Positions 11,743 to 22,093 of a DNA stretch of 64,000 bases are shown one piece after another. Each line of letters begins with the position of its first letter. Within the stretch, counting starts at the first letter, position 1. A program made the translations under genes and the position numbers. The notes beneath the pieces were generated by a model. It saw only the letters and a list, made by a program, of their open reading frames with translations, searched no databases and was not told the DNA's origin. Source of the stretch: Ixodes scapularis (lineage: Eukaryota; Arthropoda; Arachnida; Ixodida; Ixodidae); the NCBI RefSeq assembly GCF_016920785.2, contig NW_024609880.1:59409292-59473291 (forward strand), written 5' to 3'.

Positions 11743-11760
11743 TTTTTACGGTTTGGTGGT

Positions 11761-12185
11761 TGCAAAATTCTCATTTACTTTAGTAATTTCAGCCAACCTG
11801 ACAGATCTCTGTCGAAGATGTTTATCTTAATGCACTACGCTCGTACAGACAATATCGCGAGCCAGTCGACCGGCCGAAAGACGAGCGCCTTATCGCGGCG
11901 TGAACGAGCAGGTCATTGGTTCTACGAACGTGTGAGAGAAGGCACCACAACTAACCGCGCTAACGTTTTTTTTTTTTTCGTTTTTTTTTGCACGGCGCGA
12001 TAAGGCGCTGATCTACCGGCAAGTTGGCGTTAGCGCGAAATCGTTGAAAAATTTACAGACTGTACATTCAAATGTGGCATAATTCAATAGCAATCAATAA
12101 GCTGATACATTGGGTGTTCTGTGGGGATATATTAAGTACTATCTAAAGGAGTAAGTATTAAGTAGTTGTTTTCATTTGTAAGAAG
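11761..12185. other. Short intergenic stretch
   Basis: No gene recognised. T-rich tracts occur at about 11967-11990, and a pair of inverted GCGCCTTATCGCG-like segments lies near 11886 and 11995, suggesting a small decayed foldback. Confidence 0.35.
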
Positions 12186-12362
12186 TACAGTCAAATCTCG
12201 TTAATTCAAACTCCAGGGGCCCCAAAATGTTTTTGAATAAAGTAGAGTTAGAGTTATCAGGATTTTCTTCTTATAGAGAGGAATAGCATGGGAACTGCAT
12301 GTTAGTTCGCATTATCATCAAGGTTTAATTAAGAGAGTTTGAATTAATGAGAGTCTACAGTA
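12186..12362. mobile_element. Tigger/pogo-like MITE with TA duplication
   Basis: A segment of about 173 bp sits between TA dinucleotides. The left end (CAGTCAAATCTCGTTAATTC) and the reversed right end (CTGTAGACTCTCATTAATTC) are imperfect inverted repeats. Such ends with TA duplication are typical of non-autonomous pogo/Tigger elements. No coding capacity. Confidence 0.6.
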
Positions 12363-12909
12363 TTAGAAATTACTTAAGAAAATAAGAATGAAGTTAAGAA
12401 TTTCGAATCATGAACAAGATATCGTACACCCTAAACTTCAATTCGCATTCGTCAAAACTTGATCAAAGTAAATAAATATCAATGACAATGCATGTGGCGC
12501 ATTCTTAGAAATAGCATTCTTCCGGTCTTTTTTAGGAAATGAATAAAGAAAATAATAATGAGTAGGACAATATATATCATAGCAATTGATTTGCAGAAGC
12601 TAAAACTGTGATACGTTGAATTTTAGTACGAATGTAAGTTTGATACATTTTTATTTATATTGAATGTAGGTAATTGTTCCGACACAAAACATTGCTTTCA
12701 TTACTTGGCCGAACGATATAGAACTCGACAAACCTGATATTGAAAATGCGACCGTTATCCTGCTTTTAGCATTTCTCCTTGCAACGCGAAAAAACATCCT
12801 ACCTCATAACGGCATTTAAAACCGTACATCATCATGAACAGCGACAATCAAAATATAAATAAGCCCCCTCTACCGCATTCTTCTTCTCTCCCTTCTTTCC
12901 GAATTCATG
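12363..12909. other. AT-rich DNA upstream of the first cuticle gene
   Basis: No open frame of note and no repeat boundary seen. It directly precedes the conserved promoter elements of the first cuticle gene. Confidence 0.45.
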
Positions 12910-13030
12910 ACGCTGTAATTTAATCAACGTAGCTATCCGTTTTTTTATCCTGGAGAATAACATACGCTATTGACGAATCGCTTTAAGGGGCGTGTCTATA
13001 GTTTTCTGATTTTTGCATCGGGTATATAAA
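12910..13030 (+). promoter_or_regulatory. Promoter of cuticle gene 1
   Basis: TATATAAA at 13023-13030 lies 59 bp before the ATG. Further upstream are two stretches shared with sister genes: ACGCTGTAATTTAATCA (12910-12926), also before gene 2, and a CGCTATTGACG...GCTTTAAGGGGCGTGT block (12962-12995), also before genes 3 and 4. Their conservation at fixed spacing from the TATA box suggests binding sites; the binding factors are unknown. Confidence 0.65.
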
Positions 13031-13088
13031 GCTCTACACTCCTGTACTCCACCATCGTTTCCACTTTGAAGCAAGGAAAAAAGTAATC

Positions 13089-14127
13089 ATGTTCTCCAAG
13101 GTAGGAAAAGTTATCCACGCTAGTCGCTGCCTTTGATATTGAGATTTTCAGAAACCGATTTATATCTGCTTTGACTAGAATAACAACGTTATGTTTGCTT
13201 CCAGGTCCTTGTGTGCTCCCTCTTCGCCTACGTGGCATGCGGAGTTGTCGTGGAGCAGGTGAGAATAAGGAGATTGTAGCAATCCTGAAAGACATAAGAT
13301 ATTATGCAATATCTGACAACACTACATGAAACCCCCATTCGTACGAAGCTACATCAATTGAGAACTTTTATTTTCATCATGGGATATATTTCTAGGTGAT
13401 GGGGTGTCAACACCGAGTTATGAATCGTAACATCGTATCGTTCTATATTCAATATATTCTTCAAATATTCCGGATCTCTATAACCTAAGTAACTTACAAT
13501 TCAACCTCAACTTTGTTCATTGTTTCACTGGAGATAGAGAAGGAAAAACAGCCAACGAGTTTGAACTGCTGAGCCTTGCTTGAGCCAAATATTTACGCAT
13601 TTAGATAAAGTCAAATGCCAGGAAACCACATTGTCTCGAATATATAAACAGGCTTTTGTTTTCACCATAACTCTGCTGATGCAAGTGTATATTATTTTTT
13701 ATTGCAGCACCCTCCCCAGCCATACAGCTTCGGCTTCGACAACGTCGACGAGTTCGGCACCCGCATGACCCGTCAGGAGACCGGAGACGAGTTCAACAAC
13801 AAGGTCGGCTCCTACAGCTATGTCGATGCCCTCGGAGTCAGCCGTGTGGTGAAATACGTTGCTGACGCCACCGGCTTCCACCCCACCGTTGAGACGAACG
13901 AGCCAGGAACCAAGACCTCGGCCCCAGCCGACGCTCCATTCTTCTCCACCGCCGTCGAGGGCCCACACCCGGTCGTCGTCAAGGCTGCTCCAGTGGCCGT
14001 GCACGCCGTTCACGCTGCTCCAGTTGCCGTGCGCGCAGTGCACGCCGCCCCGGTGGTGCACGCTGCCGCTCCCTTCACCTACGCCCATCACGCCCCTCTC
14101 GCCTACGGTCTCGCAAAGCACTTCTAA
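13089..14127 (+). CDS. Cuticle protein, R&R chitin-binding type (gene 1)
   Basis: Spliced gene of three exons: 13089-13100, 13205-13258 and 13708-14127, with GT-AG introns of 104 and 449 bp, both phase 0. The predicted protein has 161 residues. Exon 1 codes MFSK; exon 2 codes VLVCSLFAYVACGVVVEQ, the hydrophobic core of a signal peptide, so the product should be secreted. Exon 3 begins HPPQPYSFGF and holds a Chitin_bind_4 domain (roughly residues 28-85), with GSYSYVDALG and YVADATGFHPTVETNEPGT matching the arachnid form of the R&R consensus. The tail is rich in AVHAAPV repeats and ends in AYGLAKHF. Such proteins bind chitin in the exoskeleton. An AATAAA signal lies at 14134. The start is chosen by conservation of exon 1 in all six copies. 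Exon 3 is GC-rich against AT-rich surroundings. Confidence 0.92.
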
Positions 14128-14159
14128 TAAATTAATAAATCAATTCTATAATTGAACTC

Positions 14160-16080
14160 TAAAATGTATTTATTTTATGCGAGTTGTTGGTGGTTCCATT
14201 GGAGAGTACTATTTTGGAAGCACGAAAAGAAATGTAGACAATGTGCTCTAAGTACACTGTAGCGTTTCACTGTGAGACGTTTAGGTAACTTCTATCGAGG
14301 TATTTCATTTTGAATAAGTGCGATATTTGCCAGGAAATAATTGCTTTCAATTATCAGATTTGACGCTTACGCAAAAATAGTTTCTTTAAAAATTCCGGTG
14401 CGTTGAAGTACCGTGATCTACGTCGTGATTCAAACGAATGAATATACACACCACACAACACCATTCAGCAAATTCTTCTGCTCCCGGACTTCATATATTA
14501 TGTTTTCGATTGAATGCCTTCTAAACGAGCAGTCATATTAAGGAAACTATATGGTAACATCAGCACCATGTTCATGTACTGTCGGTAAACTCCTTGCTGG
14601 TTCGCTTTGCTACCCGGCATTCATGTACAGAAACTAAAACCGTAACCCAAACTAAAAAGAAAAAAAAAACGTTAAAGAACGAGTTCATTTCGTTAATCAC
14701 AATAACCGAATTGAAATCAAAATTTGTATTCGGAATTGATGGTAACCTGAAACAGAACCGTTAAAATTAAATGATTGCCGATTTCATTTCGTTTCACAAA
14801 CATCCGCCAGCAGAGTTTATGTAAAATATTGAAAAAAGGGTGAATTTGAACTGACAGTTTACATTCAGGGCACATAGAATTGCCTCAGTAGGTCCTTTTT
14901 TATCACTAACCCACATCAAAACATAAAGCGATCATGAAATGTTTGCTAAATGAGTTTTCGGTCAACATTTGTCTTCAGAGTATGAGCTTTTACAATAATC
15001 CTGATATGTTAAATAAACTTCTTCCTCCAACACTTCCAAAGCTCTTTGACATAAAGTGTGAAGGGTCGAGGTAGATGAGCACTCTTGCGGGTCAAGTGCG
15101 CAACGAAATTGTAATCAACAAGGAAATAGTATAATCGTCAGAACACTGGCGGTATTTTTTATGTTACTTAGACAACAACTGAACACGCTATGTTCTTGGT
15201 TTATTTACATTGTTAAAGACCTTTGTGAGCATACTATTTACCAGTGTTTTGGAATTGCCACTCCGGAGTTGCAATGGTTCCGGAAACATTCCCCCTTTTC
15301 GCGCCCCAGAATTGAATGAGATAGAAACGGCGGCAGAACAGGAAGGAATTGAATGGTATTATAATTAGTTCATTTTGCCAAGAATGACATGGGAATGGAA
15401 TGGACTGTGATTTTATGCGAACTCCGTCGATGGGGCTAAACGAGCTTTTCAAATAGCATCATTGCACTTTAGCTAACTGGTGGTTGGGTTATTTGGACGG
15501 CTTACTTTTTTTCGAGGAAGAGAGCGGCACCCTGGTGCGGAACCAAAACCATAGAGCTGTAGACGGACGATGTCTGGCTCTTGGCGCCACGAGACGTGAC
15601 ATTGTGGCTGTTGTGACTATGTGCGATTATATCACTTGTCGTAGGCTACCAGTCAGAGACATACCCACACTGCCAGCTTATCTTTTATGCGTGACTCCTC
15701 AATTACCTTGCATTCCCTAGAAGTGGATGATGATTAGCAAATCCGTTTTAGGATTATTTCGCAAATTTATTCTCCCCTGCGCAAACAAACGGCCCGTGTG
15801 TAACTCGGGAATTTTGAAAAACTGTTTTCTGTTCCCTACCGACTCGGCATTTTGAAACCTCAAAAACAGTAAATGTACCGATTTTAATGGAATTTAGGTG
15901 CAGCCGATAAAATACGTACTTCCCAATATTTTACCTTGTCTCACAGAGATCTTAAATTTGTCGCTCTCGACTGGTATTTTTCTTAAAGGTATGCAGATTG
16001 CAAAGGTATGTGTTTTATACAAGTTCGGGGACAAAAATACTGTGTTCATCTACACACCGACTTGAATATTGCCTGTTTTT
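14160..16080. other. Intergenic region between cuticle gene 1 and a LINE remnant
   Basis: AT-rich DNA with no recognised gene. Open frames near 15234-15452 (-) and 15484-15720 (+) have no domain, and I do not call them. Confidence 0.45.
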
Positions 16081-17430
16081 TTTTTTAGGTCTTCGAGAAA
16101 GATCAATTAATGTCAGGTTTAATATTCATTGAGAAAAACTATTCTCCTTACGGATTCTCATGATGGTTTTCAGAAAGGTCACTCTATTTAACTGGCTCTT
16201 TTAGAGCAAAAATAAATTATCTTAAATAATATTGTACTCGAGTGTCTAACTTCAGAATTTATTATTGGTTTTTCTAAAGCCTTTGACAGGCTGAGTCATA
16301 AAGTTATGTTGGGAAAAACTATATTCTTATGGATTTCGAGAGCATTACCTCTCCCTAATAAAAAGATACTTGAGCTTCCGGCAGCAAAGTGTTGAAACAA
16401 ACGAAAATTTAAGGCTGAAAGAAGTTCGGAGAGGAATACCTCACGGTATTCCTCTCTTGGGGCCATTGCTCTTTAACCTATTTATAAATGATGTATTTAC
16501 TATCACAGATAATGCCTCACCTGTCGCTTATGCAGATGATACCAGTATACCTTTTCATAAACATACATTGATAGCTTAATTACCGATGCAAATATACGCC
16601 TGGAAAAACTTAGTTGGTGGACTGTTTCGGATTCTCTGAAAATGAACGAAATTAAAACAAATGCAAGTACCTTAAAACCGAAAGGTACAGTGTGTAATGC
16701 CACCGCAATAATAATGATGAATTTCTCTGAGGTTTAGTTTGTAACTACTGTTAAAATTTTAAGCTTGATTTTTAAGAAACATGTGTTATGGGATCCCTCC
16801 CCCCCCCCCCCCCCCCCCCCCCCCGGGCATGTTCAAAATCTTACTCTCAAACTGAAACGACAAGTATTAACCTAATAGTCTTTTTATATAAAGAAAAACA
16901 ATTCGCATCGTAACTAATGAGCCTCATTGCGCAGATACTGAACCTATTTTCTCTAAACATAAAGTTCTTAAAATCAAAGAATAGTTTAAATATAAGCTAG
17001 AAACAATGTACGTGGCGTCACTTAAATTTTTTAATCATTCATTACGGCAAATTTTAAAATGAACTAACAAAAATATTGCAGGTGACGTGCGCAGCTCTGG
17101 ATCCTTGAGAGTTCCACGACCAGGAACTAATTAGAGGCTAGAGATGATTAAGCAGTCACTTCCGAAAGAATTGAATTTGTTCAAAGAACAAGGTGTCTGC
17201 ATCGAAAATTTAAATAAGAATGCATTCAGTGAAATATTATCCTCCTAATAACATATTTCTCGCTCTGGTGCATAAATTTACTTTCTCTGTTTCAAATAAT
17301 GTAATTATATCCCGCTTACCGATATGCCTGTATAGGGCAGAGGTTCGTCATGCTGCACTGCTGCGGCTTTCTATCCTGCCTCCATCGCCCATTTTGTATT
17401 ATGGGAGTAAATATAAAATGAATTGAACTG
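16080..17430 (+). mobile_element. Heavily decayed LINE, RT fragment and tail
   Basis: An RT palm is recognisable despite many stops. A FSKAFD-like motif A reads as FSKAFDR near 16270. The frame 16370-16579 holds GPLLFNLFINDV and the catalytic box YADD (about 16529-16540). A run of 26 C at 16799-16824 interrupts the region. The copy appears to end near 17420 in AAATGAATTGAACTGAAT, a LINE-type tail. The clade is probably CR1/Jockey-like, judged from the motif wording only. Confidence 0.65.
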
Positions 17431-17729
17431 AATATACGGTTCGTTTGTGAAGGAAATGAACGGTCTGAAGTTCTGCTCTCTCTTACGAGGTTTTTACGCT
17501 TGGTAGCGCTACCGACATCTGCAGCGCTTCCTTACCAGTTTCCTCCAGTTCTATTTACGACCACCGCTCGACTTAGTGCAATCAATGCTATAAGTGCTCG
17601 CCACAGACGCAGCATAAAGGTAGAGTACACATAGCTAAAGGATGGCTGCACACAAAAATGCAATAAAAACGGCGCAATTTCAAAACCATAAAATAATTAA
17701 AATTGCACAGGGACCTTTTCAATAACAAG

Positions 17730-18060
17730 GTTTCCTCATCCAACAGACCCAGTGAACGCTGGCTAACAGGGCGCTCTCCGAAAAAAAAAAATGCACATGT
17801 AACATAAGGAGTTCCATACAGTTCGGTCTTAGGAGCTTTATTACTTCTAATTTATGTAAGCGATTTTTATGAGTCAGTTACTTCATGCCTCAGAACATTC
17901 CCAGATCATTGCATATTATATAGATAGGTAACATGTGATTGTAACAACTTTATCATTCAAGTGATAAAGTTGTCTGTTAGCGCATCATTATTTATCATAA
18001 CCTGGCAAACACCGCAATCGCAGTGAGCCAGTATGCGCCTCAAAACGCGGTACAAATCTT
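17730..18060 (+). mobile_element. Small LINE RT remnant of a second family
   Basis: Translation from about 17808 gives LGALLLLIYVSDFYESVTSC followed by a degraded ADD-like box (FPDHCILYR). This resembles LGPLLFLIYVNDLP...FADDCVIYR of arthropod LINEs. Upstream and downstream sequence is too decayed to bound the copy well. Confidence 0.45.
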
Positions 18061-19577
18061 AGCTCCCAAAAAGGAACTCCAGTGGGGCGCTGTCACACCT
18101 CACTAACCTCAACACATTTCTTGACACATATCAGGCCACAGATTCAAGCTTTTGCCAAGCTGAAGCGTGCGTTGTACGCCCCCTGGTGTCACTTATGATT
18201 CGGTTTTTGCCAAATAGCTCTGGCAAATGTTCAAGGGTGAAATCATATTCAAATTAAATTTTGGCTTCACATGCGACTTTATGCGCAATCAAACGCCATT
18301 GCGGATTCGAAATCGCACGAAGTTAGCAAAAGTAAGAAGCACTATCCAGGTTGGCCGGTTGTCAGTGGGATAGTTTCGGGTTTTTGCTCACTATCACGAG
18401 CGATTTCAAGAACGTTGAAGCCTCTTTGTTGCTGACAAATGAATACAAATGTGGGACTTCAAATGTCCGATTGATTGATTAGATTTTATGTGTACCTGAC
18501 GCCTTAACGCCATTATAATGAATTTATGTCAATCATATCACTGTCGATAGGGTTATATAGATGGAAGATACCGATATCAATAATGCTTACAACAGCCGCC
18601 GGACCCAATCAGTGAAGAAATGTTTTGCCATAGAATACGGTGCTTCTTAGATATTCTGTCATGTGTAGCATCTGCTTCCGTAGAAAAAAGATGATTGAAA
18701 ATAAATGCTAAATACAAGAGCCTTCTAGTTAAAAAAATATATATATATATATATTAGACTCCAAATAAATTACGACTGGCCGAAGGCATTGAGAGTCACA
18801 CATGCCTTTTTTTCGCCTCGCTCAATTCGTTGTCTAATATTAAGGCAAGTTCAACCATTTGTTATAAAATATATCTCTTTGAAAAAAAATACTTCGTGAG
18901 AAAAAAGGTTTCAAAGATGTTAGTAACATCACTCTTGAAACATAGGATCGTTTTACCATCCATTATCAGTATTTTTCCACAACTCATAACCCCCCATCCC
19001 CCAACGTCCCCCCCCCCCCCCCCCGGGCCCCTCACCAAAAAAAGAAAAATGGCTTAAGTGAGTTTTAAACTTGTGAAAACGAGAGACTTGGGAACAAATT
19101 AGTCGACAACATAGACGTCTGCTAGTAAATCATTTGCAGAACTAGTAAAATCTTTAATTAAATCATATCCCTCACATACTCCAATCCTTAATAAATTTAA
19201 AGCTTTCTTGATCATTTTTATAAATCCGTTAAGCATATAGGTGTATAGTTTGTGCAACACATAGGATATTACCCATAGCTGCCGGTAACAAGTATAAAAA
19301 TTCATAACGCACTTATATGTCTAGCACTGCACATTGGGTTATTTTCTGGCATATCAGAATGGCGAATACACTTTTTATTAGTTCCGTTTTATTACGGTCA
19401 ATTATGATACAATATGTGCGTTATTCTGATATTCTCTACCACTAAATTGGTATCAATTATGTTTTTGTTGAATATTTAGCAGCAAATATTTGAATGCAAA
19501 TGCGTTTCATGCCTAACCCGTTAACCTATGGGAGAATAACTGAAATAATACTTAAAAAACAAGCGAGCTGGTGATGA
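18061..19577. other. Intergenic DNA, simple repeats only
   Basis: No gene recognised. A TA microsatellite lies at about 18737-18755 and a run of 17 C at 19008-19024. Confidence 0.45.
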
Positions 19578-19682
19578 TTCATGGTAATAAAACCCGAGAC
19601 TCAGAAACACAGAAGGGGACGTTGTGTTGTGTTGTGTTCATCCCCTTCTGTGTTCCTGAGTCTCGGGTTTTATTACCATGAA
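19578..19682. repeat. Long hairpin, 42-bp arms
   Basis: Arms at 19578-19619 and 19641-19682 are inverted copies that match at 41 of 42 positions, separated by a 21-nt loop made of TTGTG repeats. The arm contains GAGACTCAG...CACAGAAGGGGA. It does not look like a terminator and has no coding content. Confidence 0.85.
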
Positions 19683-20177
19683 CCTATGGGAAGTGCCTAA
19701 CGGAAGCGAAAAAAAACAACAACAGAATTAAAGAATTGAAAACGTCGTGCAAAGCACAGCGTTTCTTGAACTGGGTGACAGAACTGGTAAGAAAAGTAAT
19801 CATCATTTTTTTTTTTCATTCCGGAGCTACTTTGGGGTTTTCGCCAGGTTACTATATATACTATACCATAGTAATAGTTTACATTGGGATAGTATTCTGA
19901 GTATATAATTTGTAGTGTTATTGAGATTCGCAAACTTCAATACGTTTGAGTGGCAATAATTCCTGAAGACTTACTGTATAATTCTAAGGTGCTAAGCCAG
20001 ATCTCGAGAAAAAGAGCCCTTTCATGCGCTTAATATCTGTCCTAAATGCGTACAATAACTTCCTTCAGTAAAACCGCAGTTCAAATTGTTCACCTTCAAA
20101 AACAGCTGCTACCAATATAGCTCTGGCAAGCACACTGCCGACACATTCCTTTCCGTTCACCCAATTCCTCGTTCACG
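19683..20177. other. DNA upstream of cuticle gene 2
   Basis: No gene recognised between the hairpin and the conserved promoter block of gene 2. Confidence 0.4.
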
Positions 20178-20292
20178 ACGGTGTAATTTAATCAGCTTCT
20201 CAATCAGCTCTTCACTCCGACGAGTGGCTTTAGATACTGCATAGCTTTAAAGGGAGGGTCTAGAGTTATTCCAATCGTAAGGGGTATATAAG
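20178..20292 (+). promoter_or_regulatory. Promoter of cuticle gene 2
   Basis: TATATAAG at 20285-20292 lies 61 bp before the ATG. ACGGTGTAATTTAATCA (20178-20194) matches the gene 1 promoter at nearly the same distance, and GCTTTAAAGGGAGGGTC (20244-20260) matches the TATA-proximal block of genes 1, 3 and 4. Confidence 0.65.
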
Positions 20293-20352
20293 GCGTCAGA
20301 CGCATCTAAGGTACCATCGTTTCACTTCGAATCAAGCGGTAAAGTATCCACC

Positions 20353-21560
20353 ATGTTCGTCAAGGTAGGATATTGTAACCAAAGCAAACATTGTACTTTC
20401 TTTTGGATTCCGAGAGTGGCAGTATCCGATTCGCCTTCACTGTGACTGGAGTAACAGCGTCCTGTTTCCTTCTAGGTCCTTGTCTGCTGCCTCTTCGCCT
20501 ACGTGGCCTGCGGAGTTGTCGTGGAACATGTGAGTAAACATGTGATTAGGGCGGAGGAGTGGGTAGCTCGTGTGCAAGACAGAAAATGTTGTAATAACTT
20601 ATATAACAGTGGTTATAATTTAAAGGCTCAGCACAATCTCCATTAGACGGGTGATTCAAGGATCGAGGGCCTTTATACTGGTTTCTAGGCAATCAGGTGA
20701 CAATACAATAATTTTATTAATATTGTTGAAAACATGCGCTTCTGCCAATCCTAAATGATTAAGCCGGAAGTAGTCTACAGTTATTACCACATCTGTATTT
20801 TCCACACCATCAATCTCAAAACAAAGCAAAATATATGCTGGCAAGTGAAGTAATCGAAGAAAAGGAGTAGACACATTTTACTTTATATACACACGAACAA
20901 ATGTAAATTTGCAAAACGAAATTGCACTTCAAAACTTCTTGCTGCGTTAGGTACGTTTCAGATGCAATATAACTAGGTGCTACAGTCAGCTAAATTGAGT
21001 CTTTTTTATATGCATACATTTTCGACTTTCTTTCAGTAGCTGACCACCAGACTGCCTCGGTTATCTAATTTTTTTTTTTTCAAAATGGATATTGAAAATG
21101 TATTTGCTTTAAATACTACGTTTTCTTCCCATCGCAGCACCCACCCCAGCCATACAGCTTCGGCTTCGACAACGTCGACGAGTTCGGCACCCGCATGACC
21201 CGCCAGGAGACCGGAGATGAGTTCAACAACAAGGTCGGTTCCTACAGCTACGTCGATGCCTTTGGTGTTACCCGTGTGGTGAAGTACGTGGCCGACGCCA
21301 CCGGCTTCCACCCGACCGTCGAGACCAACGAGCCAGGCACGAAGACCTCGGTCCCAGCCGACGCTCCCTTCTTCTCCACCGCTGTTGAGGGCCCACACCC
21401 AGTCGTCGTCAAGGCTGCCCCAGTGGCGGCGGTTCACGCTGTGCATGCTGCTCCAGTTGCCGTGCGCGCAGTGCACGCCGCCCCAGTGGTGCACGCTGCT
21501 GCTCCCATCGCCTACGCCCACCACGCTCCTTTGACCTACGGACTTGCCAAGCACTTCTAA
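20353..21560 (+). CDS. Cuticle protein, R&R chitin-binding type (gene 2)
   Basis: Three exons: 20353-20364 (MFVK), 20476-20529 (VLVCCLFAYVACGVVVEH) and 21138-21560; introns of 111 and 608 bp, phase 0. The product has 162 residues: a signal peptide in exons 1-2, then HPPQPYSFGF and the Chitin_bind_4 domain with DAFGVTRVVKYVADATGF, then an AVHAVHAAPVAVRAVHAAPV tail ending TYGLAKHF. It should be exported to the cuticle and bind chitin. Relative to gene 1 it carries ALG to AFG and S to T changes in the domain. No consensus AATAAA is seen directly after the stop; GATAAA at about 21564 is the nearest. A 3' end further downstream is possible. Confidence 0.92.
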
Positions 21561-21599
21561 GAGGATAAAAAATTTTTTTTATAACTGAATCCTTAGATT

Positions 21600-22093
21600 A
21601 TATATGCTTTACTTAGCTTTAGAGGTCAACTATTTTACTAGTTATTATTCATATAGGGAAATGAAGCCCTGGTGTGGAATTCGACGATAGACCTTATAGA
21701 ACTACGACACAATGTATTTATGGTGATAAAGTGCAATTGTTAGACAAACATCGGCCTTCAGTGATATCAATGCGTACTCGCACATCACGAAATATTTCTA
21801 AACTGCCTGTGCCCCTACTTTGCCGTACACCATGGGGGGGGGGGGGGGGGGAGAATCATTGCAATCAATCTGCGATTCTCTTTCAAATAAGTAGAATGCA
21901 AAACAAACACACACACAGAAAAAACAGATTTTCTTGGAAACTGGTTTTGAGGTAAGGAAATGAGAAATATTAAAGTCACATTCATTCTCTCTTCATGCCT
22001 CTTGCTTTCGAGCCAAGCCTTTATTTTTAGCTTCGTAATTCGCTCCGATATAAGTGCTCCGCAGATAGAAGAGAATGGCGCAGCGCGTGCTTT
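21600..22093. other. Intergenic DNA between gene 2 and the piggyBac element
   Basis: No gene recognised. A run of 18 G lies at 21834-21851. Confidence 0.45.

Larger units (their letters stand above)
9945..11760 (+). mobile_element. Decayed Penelope-like retroelement
   Basis: The element carries a Penelope-type reverse transcriptase fragment (10255-10809), then a GIY-YIG endonuclease remnant (about 11226-11631). Its 3' part (about 11395-11690) is repeated upstream in opposite orientation at 9945-10250, giving the inverted terminal arrangement known for Penelope-like elements. A hammerhead-ribozyme-like motif follows at 11702-11739. The coding region is broken by stops and frameshifts and key catalytic residues are changed, so the copy is inactive. 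Confidence 0.8.

Noticed and set aside
13699..14121. Antisense open frame of 140 codons opposite exon 3 of gene 1, with similar ones opposite genes 2, 3, 4, 5 and 6
   Set aside because: They recur only because GC-rich, Ala/Val/Gly-rich sense codons leave no stops on the other strand. No start context, splice signals or domain support them.
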